Source: an uncultured Chloroflexota bacterium (GTDB lineage Bacteria > Chloroflexota > Anaerolineae > Anaerolineales > Anaerolineaceae). Taken from it: 64,000 bases of DNA. The stretch covers positions 53,430-117,429 of the forward strand of contig CADATZ010000016.1 in the NCBI GenBank assembly GCA_902791025.1. Reading direction: 5' to 3'. This document shows positions 51,355 to 60,363 of this stretch, one piece after another. The translations under genes and the position numbers were made by a program. The notes beneath the pieces were generated by a model. The model was not told the DNA's origin. It worked only from the letters and a program-made list of their open reading frames with translations, and did not search any database. How positions within the stretch are numbered: the first letter of the stretch is position 1; each line of letters begins with the position of its first letter.

Positions 51355-52299
51355 TTACGAAAAGTTGATCATTTCACGGATATGATAGACTGTCTTCCCC
51401 TGGGATTCATGGTAGGTACGGACCAGTAATTCCGCGATCAAACCCATCAGGATGGAAAGAAATCCAAGGATGAAAACCATGATCGCCATAAAAAACAAAG
51501 GAGAAGCCATGACAGAAACACCCCAGAATATACGGCGAATTGCCAGGAAAAGCAGGACAAGGAAAGATATACCAGAAAGACCCAAACCGGCACCGCCGAA
51601 AAGATAGATTGGTTTATCGGCATAACTGGAAAGAAATTTCACAGTAATCAGATCCAGAATCACCTTGACGATTCGCTCAAAACCATACTTCGATTTTCCC
51701 AATACACGGGGATGATGTTTTACAGGAATTTCCACGATACGCGCACCGAAAGTATTGGCAAAAGCCGGAATAAAACGGTGCATTTCACCATACAGTCGGA
51801 ACCCGGTAATTACTTCCCTCCGATATGCTTTTAACGTACAGCCATAATCATGCAGGTTTACGCCGGTAACCTTGCAGATAATACGGTTAGCGATTCGTGA
51901 TATAAAGGAACGAAGGAAAGGATCTTTCCGGTCCTTCCGCCATCCGCTCACAAGGTCATAACCTTCATCAAGTTTCGCCAGCAGTACAGGAATATCAGTC
52001 GGATCATTCTGAAGATCAGCATCCATGAGAACAATAATTTCACCGGAAGCATGGTCAACACCGGCAGCAATTGCCGCAGTCTGGCCGAAATTACGTCGAA
52101 GTCCGATTACTTTTACATGAAGCGGGTCTTTGGCAGCAACCTCTTTCAGTGCATCCAGACTGTTATCCTTTGATCCGTCATTGACAAGGATCAATTCCCA
52201 GTCTTTATTCAGGTTTTCTAATGCCTTATAAACAGCATCATATAACAAAGGAATGTTTTCATATTCGTTATAAACCGGAACAACCACAGAAAGATACAT
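51355..52299 (-). CDS. Glycosyltransferase family 2, polyprenyl-phosphate type
   Basis: 314 aa. GT-A domain with SVVVPVYNEYENIPLL, the metal site MDADLQNDP near residue 93 and GCTLKAYRREV, followed by two C-terminal membrane helices (about 230-255, 265-295). This is the DPM1/GtrB/ArnC layout, which makes polyprenyl-phosphate sugars for GT-C enzymes. That would suit the membrane transferases nearby. Confidence 0.92.
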   Translation of the reverse strand: MYLSVVVPVYNEYENIPLLYDAVYKALENLNKDWELILVNDGSKDNSLDALKEVAAKDPLHVKVIGLRRNFGQTAAIAAGVDHASGEIIVLMDADLQNDPTDIPVLLAKLDEGYDLVSGWRKDRKDPFLRSFISRIANRIICKVTGVNLHDYGCTLKAYRREVITGFRLYGEMHRFIPAFANTFGARIVEIPVKHHPRVLGKSKYGFERIVKVILDLITVKFLSSYADKPIYLFGGAGLGLSGISFLVLLFLAIRRIFWGVSVMASPLFFMAIMVFILGFLSILMGLIAELLVRTYHESQGKTVYHIREMINFS

Positions 52300-52308
52300 A
52301 AAACTGTC

Positions 52309-54216
52309 CTAACCTTCATTTAATTTTGTTTCGATCTCGGACCACTGTTCAAACAATTCGTCCAATTCCTGCTGCTTTTTATTATACAGCACTCCGGCGG
52401 AAGTCATGTCTTCAAATGAAAGAGATGCAGAATTGATTTGATCGGAAAGCTCAGCTGTTTCTTTTTCAAGAACAGAAATCTTTGCTTCCAATTCTTCCCG
52501 CTGACGTGTAAGTTTCCAAATCACGCCATTAGAAAGTTTCTTTTTCTCGGATTCAATAGGTTTCTCGTTCTTTTGCTTTTCTTCTTTTTTTATTTCCGGT
52601 GCAGAGAGCTGTTTTTTGTATTCTTTATATTGACTGTAGGTTCCTTTGTAAACATTCAGCGTCTGTTTTTCCGGCATCACTTCCCAGATTTGTGTTCCGA
52701 CGGCATCAATTAAATAGCGATCATGAGAGACCAGTATAATAGTCCCTTCAAAGTTTTTCAAAACGGACTGCAGCAGTTCCTGAGAGTCAATATCCAGATG
52801 ATTCATCGGTTCGTCAAGAAGGAGAAGATTGGCGCCCTGAAGAGCAAGAATAGCCAGAGCGAGCCTACCTTTTTCGCCTCCGGATAAAACCTTCACTTTT
52901 TTGAAAACATCATCTCCGGAAAATAAATATTTTGCCAGATAATCACGAATCTGTGCCGGCAGCATATTCGGTGCGGTTTTATTGATTTCATCCATCAAAT
53001 CAGCTTCCGGATCCAAATCTTCATGAGCCTGAGCAAAATAACCGATCTTTAGATTCGAACCCAATCGGGTCTCACCGGAAAGCGGCGGCATTTTCTCAAG
53101 AATCGTTTTCAAAAAAGTTGATTTTCCAGTACCGTTCGGTCCAATAATAGAAGCACATTCTCCACGCAGTAATGTTAGATCCGGAACATGGAAAAGAACT
53201 TTCTTATCATCCTGATATCCAATTGAAAGATCAGTTGTGCGCAGCACCAAATCTCCTGAGCGGAGATCTGTATTGAGCTTGAGATGCATAGAGCGGGATT
53301 CTGTCGGCTTGATCACTTTCGACTCAGAAAGTAGCGTTTCCAAACGTTTCCTTCTGCCCTGCGCCTGACGGGTATTTTGTCCGGCAATATTACGGCGGAT
53401 ATATTCTTCTTCTTTTGCGATAAATTCCTGTTGTTTTTCATATTCCGCAAGCTGTCTTTGGTATCGTTCTTCACGCTGCATCAGATAGGCGGAATAGTTC
53501 CCATGATAAGTTTCAAAATTAAAGGACAACTCCCAAATCGTATTGACACATTGATCAAGGAAGTAGCGGTCGTGAGAAACCATCACAACAGCACCGGGGA
53601 AATCACGCAGATAACTTTCAAGCCATTCGATAGAGTTAATATCCAGATGATTCGTCGGTTCATCCAGAATCAACAGATCAGGCTCAGAGACAAGAATTTT
53701 CGCAAGATAAGCACGGATTTTCTGACCACCGGAAAGCTGCTGCCAGGGACGATTTTCCTCTCCTTTGACCAGACCCAAACCCTGCAAGATTTGATTGATT
53801 TTTGAACGGTAAATATATCCACCGAGATTTTCAAAATTATTCTGCAGTTTTCCGTAGCTTTCCAGAAGGTTTTGATCATTCGGTGTGTCTTTTAGTGATT
53901 CTTCCATGCGGCTAAGCTGATCCTGCATATTGATAAGATCAGAAAATGATTCCAGACAGCTTTCATAAGGAGTTTTATCGGAAGCAATTTCAATCTGTTG
54001 AGGAAGATAGCCAATTGACAAATCTTTTGACTTTGAAACAGTGCCGGTATCCGGATCATCCAGACCGACAAGTATTTTCAAAAGCGTTGATTTTCCGGAA
54101 CCATTTTCTCCGACAAAACCGATTCTGCCTTTTTGTGGGACAGATAAAGAAACATCCGAAAAGACGTCTAAATCGCCAAATGATTTTGAAATATTATTAG
54201 CCGTTAACAGTGACAT
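52309..54216 (-). CDS. ABC-F family ATPase
   Basis: 635 aa, two ABC domains without membrane segments. Domain 1: Walker A GENGSGKST near 37, signature LSGGQKIRAYLAK, Walker B LLILDEPTNHLD. The ABC-F linker follows (KQQEFIAKEEEYIRRNIAGQ). Domain 2: GPNGTGKST near 363, LSGGEKGRLALA, LLLLDEPMNHLD. The C-terminal coiled coil is at about 565-635 (Uup/YdiF-like). ABC-F proteins act on ribosomes or, for Uup, on nucleic acid; resistance to antibiotics cannot be inferred. Ten bases before the GT2 gene. Confidence 0.93.
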   Translation of the reverse strand: MSLLTANNISKSFGDLDVFSDVSLSVPQKGRIGFVGENGSGKSTLLKILVGLDDPDTGTVSKSKDLSIGYLPQQIEIASDKTPYESCLESFSDLINMQDQLSRMEESLKDTPNDQNLLESYGKLQNNFENLGGYIYRSKINQILQGLGLVKGEENRPWQQLSGGQKIRAYLAKILVSEPDLLILDEPTNHLDINSIEWLESYLRDFPGAVVMVSHDRYFLDQCVNTIWELSFNFETYHGNYSAYLMQREERYQRQLAEYEKQQEFIAKEEEYIRRNIAGQNTRQAQGRRKRLETLLSESKVIKPTESRSMHLKLNTDLRSGDLVLRTTDLSIGYQDDKKVLFHVPDLTLLRGECASIIGPNGTGKSTFLKTILEKMPPLSGETRLGSNLKIGYFAQAHEDLDPEADLMDEINKTAPNMLPAQIRDYLAKYLFSGDDVFKKVKVLSGGEKGRLALAILALQGANLLLLDEPMNHLDIDSQELLQSVLKNFEGTIILVSHDRYLIDAVGTQIWEVMPEKQTLNVYKGTYSQYKEYKKQLSAPEIKKEEKQKNEKPIESEKKKLSNGVIWKLTRQREELEAKISVLEKETAELSDQINSASLSFEDMTSAGVLYNKKQQELDELFEQWSEIETKLNEG

Positions 54217-54277
54217 AATTTACCCGCACAATAGTATAACATAGGGAGCAGGTTTTAGGGAGCAGTGCAAAAGAAAA

Positions 54278-54293
54278 TGTTTCACGTGAAACA
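54278..54293. other. parS site 1
   Basis: TGTTTCACGTGAAACA, a perfect match to the ParB-binding parS palindrome, extended by A/T to 18 bp. Confidence 0.93.
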
Positions 54294-54347
54294 TCATAGG
54301 TGGTGGTATATAGGATATACAATACTTTTCTAACATTTATTTTTAAA

Positions 54348-54363
54348 TGTTTCACGTGAAACA
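54348..54363. other. parS site 2
   Basis: A second exact TGTTTCACGTGAAACA, 70 bp from the first. Both lie between the ABC-F and cyclophilin genes, an AT-rich stretch with CCTATAT heptads on its right. Confidence 0.93.
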
Positions 54364-54510
54364 TTTTCCTTTGCACAATATATGTTATATAAACAAATTT
54401 TTCGTGTATATTAATTATTAAATATTATTTTTAATAATATATTTCACTATATCCTATATCCTATAACCTATCCCCTGTTTTTGTTTATAATATAGATAAG
54501 GAGATATATT

Positions 54511-55020
54511 ATGTCAAAATCTTACGATAAAAAACCTGAATTTTCTCTTGATCTTAAGAAAAAATATTATGCTGTTTTTCACACGGATAAAGGTGATATC
54601 AAAGTAAAACTTTTCGCTGATAAAGTCCCTCTTACCGTCAACAACTTTGTTTTCCTTGCAAATGAAGGGTTCTATAATAATACGATTTTCCATCGTGTGA
54701 TTAAGGATTTCATGGTTCAAGGCGGTGATCCTACCGGTACCGGTATGGGAGGTCCTGGATATCAGTTCAAAGATGAATTTGTTCCGGAATTAAAGCATAA
54801 CAAACCTGGTATTCTTTCCATGGCAAATGCTGGTCCTAATACCAATGGATCCCAGTTCTTCATCACCCATGTACCTACTCCCTGGCTAGACGGTCATCAT
54901 ACCGTTTTTGGTGAGGTAGTTGAGGGAATGGATGTTGTTCTGGCAATTCCTGAACGTGATCCGCGTTTCTCCGGTTCTCCGGCAGGAAAGCTGAATTCCG
55001 TAGAGATCATTGTTGAGTAA
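54511..55020 (+). CDS. Peptidyl-prolyl cis-trans isomerase, cyclophilin type
   Basis: 169 aa, cytoplasmic (no signal peptide). Cyclophilin core with [21 protein letters not shown] (catalytic Arg), [20 protein letters not shown] and [19 protein letters not shown]. It accelerates proline isomerisation in folding. AAGGAGATATATT gives a strong ribosome site behind a TATAAT at 54486-54491. It lies between parS and the DnaA-box cluster. Confidence 0.95.
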   Translation: MSKSYDKKPEFSLDLKKKYYAVFHTDKGDIKVKLFADKVPLTVNNFVFLANEGFYNNTIFHRVIKDFMVQGGDPTGTGMGGPGYQFKDEFVPELKHNKPGILSMANAGPNTNGSQFFITHVPTPWLDGHHTVFGEVVEGMDVVLAIPERDPRFSGSPAGKLNSVEIIVE

Positions 55021-55072
55021 AGAGTTTTCTCTTTCTCTGTTAATCAATCATTTTAATTGTCTTAATTAAGGC

Positions 55073-55250
55073 TGTGGATATTGTGGATAAAAGAAGGAGA
55101 CAGTCTTTTTATCTCGTTAGCTTAAAGAATTTTTATCCACAGCCTTATTTTTATAAACGGTTGTTTTGTGTATCAAAAGAGTGGATAAATCTTATCCACT
55201 CTTTTGTCAACAATATTCAAATTTTTATTATCCACAATATTTGTGGATAT
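55073..55250. other. Putative replication origin (oriC) with seven DnaA boxes
   Basis: Three exact DnaA boxes (TTATCCACA): 55082-55090 (minus), 55133-55141 (+), 55228-55236 (+). Four with one mismatch: 55073-55081 and 55242-55250 (TGTGGATAT), 55180-55188 (AGTGGATAA), 55192-55200 (TTATCCACT). Boxes 1-2 are head-to-tail; 4-5 and 6-7 are inverted pairs. The surrounding 55021-55300 is very AT-rich and codes for nothing convincing. dnaA itself is not in the window, so the assignment rests on the boxes and the parS pair 0.7 kb away. Confidence 0.8.
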
Positions 55251-55314
55251 GTTTGAAAACAATTTATTGTTTATATTTCTGAAACTCCAAAAACCTGTAT
55301 CTAATGCAGATTTT

Positions 55315-55365
55315 ATCCTCATGAAATATGCAGCTGTTGCATATTTCATGAGGATGTTTTATAAT
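55315..55365 (+). promoter_or_regulatory. Promoter overlapped by a perfect 18-bp inverted repeat
   Basis: Arms ATCCTCATGAAATATGCA (55315-55332) and TGCATATTTCATGAGGAT (55338-55355), loop GCTGT. TTGCAT (55337-55342), 17 bases and TATAAT (55360-55365) form a promoter whose -35 and spacer lie in the right arm. This is the arrangement of a repressor site for the AAA/DUF4143 gene. A hairpin at the right edge of oriC is the other reading. Confidence 0.65.
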
Positions 55366-55399
55366 GTTCCTATAAAATACCCGAAAATGGAGGTCAGTG

Positions 55400-56698
55400 A
55401 TGCTCAAAAGGAAAATCATGGATGTATTGGTTCATTGGAAAGAAAATCATAAAAAAGAGTGTCTTGTTCTTCATGGGGTTCGTCAATGCGGAAAAACCTT
55501 TATTATCCGTTGTTTTGGGAAACAATATTACAAAAATGTAATTGAGATAAACTTTGTTGAGCGTCCGGATATGATCCGAGTTTTTTCCGGAGATTTGGAT
55601 GTAAAAACATTATCTCAGGGTATTGCCTTGAGAATGCCGGAGGTCAAGTTTATTCCTGGTGAAACGCTTTTGTTTTTTGATGAAATTCAAGAGTGTCCGG
55701 CTGCAAGAACTTCTTTGAAATTTTGGGCAGAAGATGGCAGCTATGATGTCATCGCGTCAGGTTCCCTGCTGGGAATGACATATAAAGATACAAGCTCCAT
55801 TCCGGTTGGATATGAATATCCTGTTGATATGTACCCTTTAGATTTTATTGAATTTCTTTGGGCTTTAGGAATTGATCAATCTTTCATTGAAGATTTATCC
55901 TTATATACTTCCGGAATGAACGAGATACCTGATCATATCCATGATGGAATGATGCAGTATTTGCGTCAATTTCTTGTGATCGGCGGTATGCCGGAGGTTG
56001 TCAATAGTTATGTTGACTCGCATAATTATCAATCTGTACAAAGAGTTCAGGATAAAATTTTGCGGGATTATTTGGATGATATCGCAAAATACGCAAATAA
56101 CGCCGACCGTATAAAGGCCCGTACCTGTTATTTGTCAATTCCAAGACAATTATCAAAAGAAAACCACAAATTTCAATATTCTGTTGTTGAAAAAAAAGGA
56201 ACTGCACGCAAATTTGAAAGCAGTATAGATTGGCTCAGAGAAGCAGGCATGATCGTAAATTCTTATAATGTATCAACACCGGATTTCCCGCTTCTTGCTT
56301 ATTTGAAAGAAGATCAATTTCGTGTTTATTTGAGTGATATAGGCCTGTTTTCTGCTATGTTTGGATATCAAATAAAGGAAACGATTTTGAATGATAGTTT
56401 ATCAGGACCTGTTAAAGGCGGCTTGTATGAGAGTCTGATTGCTGATATCTTATATAAGAGAGGGGAAAAACTTTATTATTACAAAAAGGAGGATTCTTCC
56501 CTTGAAATTGAATTCCTGCTTGAAAGGAAGGGAAAAGTTATCCCTGTTGAAGTGAAAGCGAAAAAGGGTTCAACAAAATCTTTGAATGAAATGTTGAAAA
56601 AAGATCAGATAGAGGTCGGGTATAAGCTCACCTCACAAAAAACAGTTATTTCGGATAAAAAAATAACGCTGCCTTTATATTTGGCCGCGTTTTTATGA
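55400..56698 (+). CDS. AAA ATPase with DUF4143 domain
   Basis: 432 aa from the ATG at 55400 (GGAGG six bases before; a GTG one codon earlier is possible). AAA_14 domain: Walker A GVRQCGKT at 26-33, Walker B LLFFDEIQE near 90, then YDVIASGSLLG. The C-terminal DUF4143 part (RIKARTCYLSIPRQLSKENH, LLAYLKEDQFRVYLSDIGLF, LERKGKVIPVEVKAKK) carries a nuclease-like E...EVK motif of the PD-(D/E)XK type. The family is common and mobile; its role is unknown. The perfect palindrome in its promoter suggests self-control or an unlinked repressor. Confidence 0.88.
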   Translation: MLKRKIMDVLVHWKENHKKECLVLHGVRQCGKTFIIRCFGKQYYKNVIEINFVERPDMIRVFSGDLDVKTLSQGIALRMPEVKFIPGETLLFFDEIQECPAARTSLKFWAEDGSYDVIASGSLLGMTYKDTSSIPVGYEYPVDMYPLDFIEFLWALGIDQSFIEDLSLYTSGMNEIPDHIHDGMMQYLRQFLVIGGMPEVVNSYVDSHNYQSVQRVQDKILRDYLDDIAKYANNADRIKARTCYLSIPRQLSKENHKFQYSVVEKKGTARKFESSIDWLREAGMIVNSYNVSTPDFPLLAYLKEDQFRVYLSDIGLFSAMFGYQIKETILNDSLSGPVKGGLYESLIADILYKRGEKLYYYKKEDSSLEIEFLLERKGKVIPVEVKAKKGSTKSLNEMLKKDQIEVGYKLTSQKTVISDKKITLPLYLAAFL

Positions 56699-56725
56699 AG
56701 AATTGTTTTTTCAGATCAGATACTT

Positions 56726-57760
56726 TTACTCAATGTAAATAGTGGTGCCGTCTTCGAGACCGTGACTCTTTCCCCAATTGTCGATGGTGTCATCGACCTG
56801 TTCGAGGAAATGGTCAAAATCTTCCATTCGTTTCTGTCCCTGCTGCGGTGTCAGTCCGTTCATTCCCAGGAATGAGTGGTATCCTTCATTCTGCTCCATA
56901 TTCATGGCGCTGAAAATATGGGTCCAGGTGTTCAGCATGATCCATACCGCTGAAGGCAGATGCGTTTCCCAGTAGGCCTCCACAGCCTTTTGATAATAGG
57001 GCAGCCGGAATTTTCCGTATTCCGGGAAGAAATCCGCGCGGACATAGTTGGAGAAGTAGTCGAAATAGTAATTCCAGTATTGAGTATAGTATTGATAATA
57101 CTGCTCGAGGTTCGCGTTTTCCGTGATCAAACCGATTGCTTCCCCGACAAGCCCCGTATTCCCGATATCATTGCAGCAGTCAATGAAGTCCTGCAGAAAA
57201 TGGCGCATCGTAAGCGGCCTTTTGCTCAGACAGGCAATGGAATTGACCGCGTTTTCCAGGCAGAGCATGTAATTGAAGGCGTAAGTGACCTCGTACTGTG
57301 TGTTGACCAGCTTCTGCAGCTTGGAATAATACTTGTGAGCTTCCCGATTGAAAACCAGCGCTCGCTGCATGCAGTTCTCCGGGAGAAAGAATGATGCTTC
57401 CACGGAGGAAAGCACAAACTCATACCAGTGACCTTTCCCGAAAAGCACGATAGGATCAAAGCACAACGAGGAACCGATCCAGGGATCGGTCCTCAGATTG
57501 CGCGGATTGGCGAAATAGGAACGGGGATAATGATAGATATCGAAAGTGGCGTCTTCTGCGATTCCGGTCACTTCGCGATAGGCTTGCTGCAGTTCAGAGT
57601 GGATCATGATGATATCCACATCGGTCGTCCCGTTGATGAAGGGATAGTCCCGCAGAATAGAACCTGTCAGATAAGCGCAGACGATGGAACGGTCTTTCCT
57701 GGACCGCTGCGCCATGTAGCTGTCACTGAGCCGAAGAAGCCTTTCTTTCGTTAATCGCAT
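56726..57760 (-). CDS. Nucleotidyltransferase-fold protein
   Basis: 344 aa. The N-terminal YLTGSILRDYPFINGTTDVD shows the GS...DxD pattern (G33-S34, D47, D49) of polymerase-beta-type nucleotidyltransferases, as in aminoglycoside and MNT-type enzymes. The remaining ~230 residues are helical and Tyr-rich (QYYQYYTQYWNYYFDYFSNY), probably HEPN-like or substrate-binding. The target is unknown; no antibiotic role should be assumed. Nine bases after the start-side neighbour pepF on the same strand. Confidence 0.7.
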   Translation of the reverse strand: MRLTKERLLRLSDSYMAQRSRKDRSIVCAYLTGSILRDYPFINGTTDVDIIMIHSELQQAYREVTGIAEDATFDIYHYPRSYFANPRNLRTDPWIGSSLCFDPIVLFGKGHWYEFVLSSVEASFFLPENCMQRALVFNREAHKYYSKLQKLVNTQYEVTYAFNYMLCLENAVNSIACLSKRPLTMRHFLQDFIDCCNDIGNTGLVGEAIGLITENANLEQYYQYYTQYWNYYFDYFSNYVRADFFPEYGKFRLPYYQKAVEAYWETHLPSAVWIMLNTWTHIFSAMNMEQNEGYHSFLGMNGLTPQQGQKRMEDFDHFLEQVDDTIDNWGKSHGLEDGTTIYIE

Positions 57761-57769
57761 AGATTTTTA

Positions 57770-59530
57770 TCAGAGACTTTTGAGTCTTTCGACCTTTCCT
57801 TTCAGAATATCAAATCCGCCCTGCCAGAAGGATTCTTTTGTAAAATCGAATCCAGCATCCAGAAGCAGATCACCCGGCCGCTGGGAGCCGCCCTTGTGCA
57901 GCATCTCCTTGTAGCGCGGGATAAAGCTCTTTCCTTCTATTTTATATTGATTATACAACGCAAGTACCAAAAGCTGTCCGAAAGAATATGCATAAACATA
58001 AAATGGCGTGTGGAAAATGTGAGGGATGGAGATCCATTCCCATTTGAAATGATCATCCACGACCATGGAATCGCCGAATTGATCCTGAAGGTTTTCAAGA
58101 TAAGCAGCAGCGAGCTTGTCTGTGTCGGCACCTTCGCTGATCATTTGATGGGCCTTCTTTTCGAAGAGGGCAAAGTAAGCCTGCCGCTGAATGGTCGCGT
58201 AATTGTCATCGATTTCCTTCGCCAGCATGTTCCGCAGGACGGTCTGATCGGTGACCCGCTGTTCCAGATAATCGGAAAGCAGCATTTCCCCAAAGGTCGA
58301 GGCGGTTTCCGCAAGCGGCAGACAGGCGTGCTGTTCAAAGATGTTTTTGTCATCGGCGCACATGGAATGAATGGCGTGACCCAGCTCGTGGGCAAGGGTG
58401 GAAATGTCGTCATTTTTCCCCTGGAAGTTGACCAGGACCCAGGGAGTGTGTTTCGGGGTGATGGTGCTGCAGAAGGCGCCGCTGCGTTTTCCGTGGCGGA
58501 TCTCGCTGTCGATGTGATGCGCTTTATAAACCCGTTCCGCCATCTCGGCAAAGTCGGGGTCGAAGGCGTTGTAGGATTTCAAAACGGTATGATAGGCCTC
58601 GTCAAAGCTCACGCTGCTGTTGTCTTCCGAAACCGGAGCATAGAGGTCGTAGCGATGCAGCTCATCAACGCCGAGCTGATACTTTTTCCAGCGGAAGAAA
58701 TCAGCGAAGACTTCTTTATTTTTCTGACAGGTGGACAGGAGGAGATCGACCACTTCATCCGGGATGTCGTTCCATAAGTTTCGAGCGGAGATGGGCGTGT
58801 TGTAGTGACGGAAGATCTGGTTTTCCTGGTCCCAGTCTCGTGCAATGGACTGGTAGATTTGCCCAAGGATGTTGCTGTCGTTTCCGTACACGCGGTACAG
58901 TTCTTCGTAAGCGGCTTTTCGTTCTTCGCGGTTCGCGCTGCGGGCATAGGACATCAACTCCCCGCGGGTGAGATGCTTGACTTCTCCGCCGATGGTGAGA
59001 TCATAAACATAGCGGTTGGTGATGGCGTTGTACACGTTGACCATTGCGCTGCGTCCGGTCATGTTTTTGACGTTGATGATCTGCTCTTCCCCTTCACTGA
59101 GAGTATGCGGTTTTTCATTGCGCATAGAACTCAGAAAGTAGCGATATCCTTCGGCGACTGTGAGGAAAGGAGCCGCTTCTTCATCCGAGAGACCGCGGAA
59201 CCAGAGTTCGAAGAACATGACCTGATTGGATACTTCCGTGAGCGCAGCGCGTGTCTGTACCATTTGGCTCAGGTATGCAGCGTTTTGTGTATCGGCTGAT
59301 ACCTGTAAACTCGTATATCCGCCGAGTTTCCTGGATATCTCGTTGATTGCTTCGTAATCCTTGAGAATTTCCAGAAAGCGCTTCGGTTCCAAAGAAGCCT
59401 GAAGTTCGCCGCGTACCGCGGTAAAAGCTTCCGCCTTTTGTTTTAATTGATCCAATTCTGCCTGAAATGCCTCTTTGTTTCCTTCCGGATAAAGATCATC
59501 CAGACTCCATTTACCTTGTATAAATTCCAT
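57770..59530 (-). CDS. pepF: Oligoendopeptidase F
   Basis: 586 aa from the ATG at 59530, chosen for the AGGAG ribosome site; an upstream ATG 15 codons earlier is weak. M3-family metallopeptidase with the zinc motif HELGH (H381, E382, H385), then the downstream Glu in LPLAETASTFGE. The N-terminal M3 oligo-peptidase domain starts WSLDDLYPE and ends near 200. No signal peptide, so cytoplasmic peptide turnover. Length is normal. Confidence 0.95.
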   Translation of the reverse strand: MEFIQGKWSLDDLYPEGNKEAFQAELDQLKQKAEAFTAVRGELQASLEPKRFLEILKDYEAINEISRKLGGYTSLQVSADTQNAAYLSQMVQTRAALTEVSNQVMFFELWFRGLSDEEAAPFLTVAEGYRYFLSSMRNEKPHTLSEGEEQIINVKNMTGRSAMVNVYNAITNRYVYDLTIGGEVKHLTRGELMSYARSANREERKAAYEELYRVYGNDSNILGQIYQSIARDWDQENQIFRHYNTPISARNLWNDIPDEVVDLLLSTCQKNKEVFADFFRWKKYQLGVDELHRYDLYAPVSEDNSSVSFDEAYHTVLKSYNAFDPDFAEMAERVYKAHHIDSEIRHGKRSGAFCSTITPKHTPWVLVNFQGKNDDISTLAHELGHAIHSMCADDKNIFEQHACLPLAETASTFGEMLLSDYLEQRVTDQTVLRNMLAKEIDDNYATIQRQAYFALFEKKAHQMISEGADTDKLAAAYLENLQDQFGDSMVVDDHFKWEWISIPHIFHTPFYVYAYSFGQLLVLALYNQYKIEGKSFIPRYKEMLHKGGSQRPGDLLLDAGFDFTKESFWQGGFDILKGKVERLKSL

Positions 59531-59621
59531 ATTTGTATTATTCTCCTGTCTCCTATTATAATGTCCTTCTGTCATTGCGGGAAATTTAACGGTTCAGAAT
59601 GAAGTACAAAGGGAAGACAAA

Positions 59622-59656
59622 ATATAAAACCGGTGATGACTGCACCGGTTTTATAT
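59622..59656. terminator. Terminator between pepF and the acidic-protein gene
   Basis: Perfect 14-bp stem ATATAAAACCGGTG/CACCGGTTTTATAT with a seven-base loop. On the minus strand TTTTG follows, 60 bases past the acidic-protein stop. Confidence 0.8.
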
Positions 59657-59716
59657 GTGAGGTTAAAATGTCTCCGGCCTTTTGCTAACGGCAGCCGGTA
59701 CCGTTCTGATGCTTAT

Positions 59717-60211
59717 TTATTCTTCCTCTTCCTCCTCCTCCTCTTCATCATCGTCCGCATTGAACAAGGGAATATCACATTCATCCAAATCTTTATCCAG
59801 CCATTCCTTGACGAAAGCACGGGCACCATCATATTCAACCGGATCATAGGTACTGTCATCGGTTGAGCCATAAAGTGAACTGCTCTCTTCCAGAACCAGC
59901 ATTCCCAGTTTGATCACAGGGAGCAGGGGATCATCCTGTTCAAATTCATGTTCGAAATTGTTCATGTCAAAATCCCAAGCATTGTCATTTCTCCAGTCAC
60001 CGCCATCGAAATTTTCAAAGAGGAAAGAATCGAATGTCGAATGATCTCTGATATCGACCCGGACATACTGATCCATGCAGTCAAGCCGCACGAAAGAAAG
60101 TTTCTGGTCTTCTTTCTCAATGATCAGTTCCGCAGCAATGCTTCCGCCCACAGGCCCGCAGCCCATGCCATCACCTGTATATCCCCAACGTACATTTCGT
60201 AAGATGTTCAT
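59717..60211 (-). CDS. Acidic protein of unknown function with poly-Glu tail
   Basis: 164 aa, very acidic. N-terminal MNILRNVRWGYTGDGMGCGP, a mixed alpha/beta centre (DQKLSFVRLDCMDQYVRVDI), and a C-terminus of three Asp and nine Glu encoded by GAA/GAG triplets (59715-59745). GGAGGAAATG precedes the ATG. It is not recognised. Small acidic single-domain proteins like this are often immunity or antirestriction proteins, but nothing here proves it. Confidence 0.6.
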   Translation of the reverse strand: MNILRNVRWGYTGDGMGCGPVGGSIAAELIIEKEDQKLSFVRLDCMDQYVRVDIRDHSTFDSFLFENFDGGDWRNDNAWDFDMNNFEHEFEQDDPLLPVIKLGMLVLEESSSLYGSTDDSTYDPVEYDGARAFVKEWLDKDLDECDIPLFNADDDEEEEEEEEE

Positions 60212-60363
60212 TTTTCATTTCCTCCGTTTTTTATTGATAACCAAATGATACAGTAGTTCTGCAGTTAAATCTATAGCCCATTTCTTATATTTTGCATGAA
60301 AGCGTTTAACTGAGCGATCATTCCCTTTACAATCAGGCAACGTGACAAATGACATGACAGAAA

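Noticed and set aside
56726..57760. Aminoglycoside-resistance nucleotidyltransferase
   Set aside because: Only the general GS...DxD fold pattern is visible. The rest does not resemble a resistance enzyme.
57896..58777. 293-codon + strand frame opposite pepF
   Set aside because: Shadow of pepF; the HELGH-bearing minus-strand frame is the gene.
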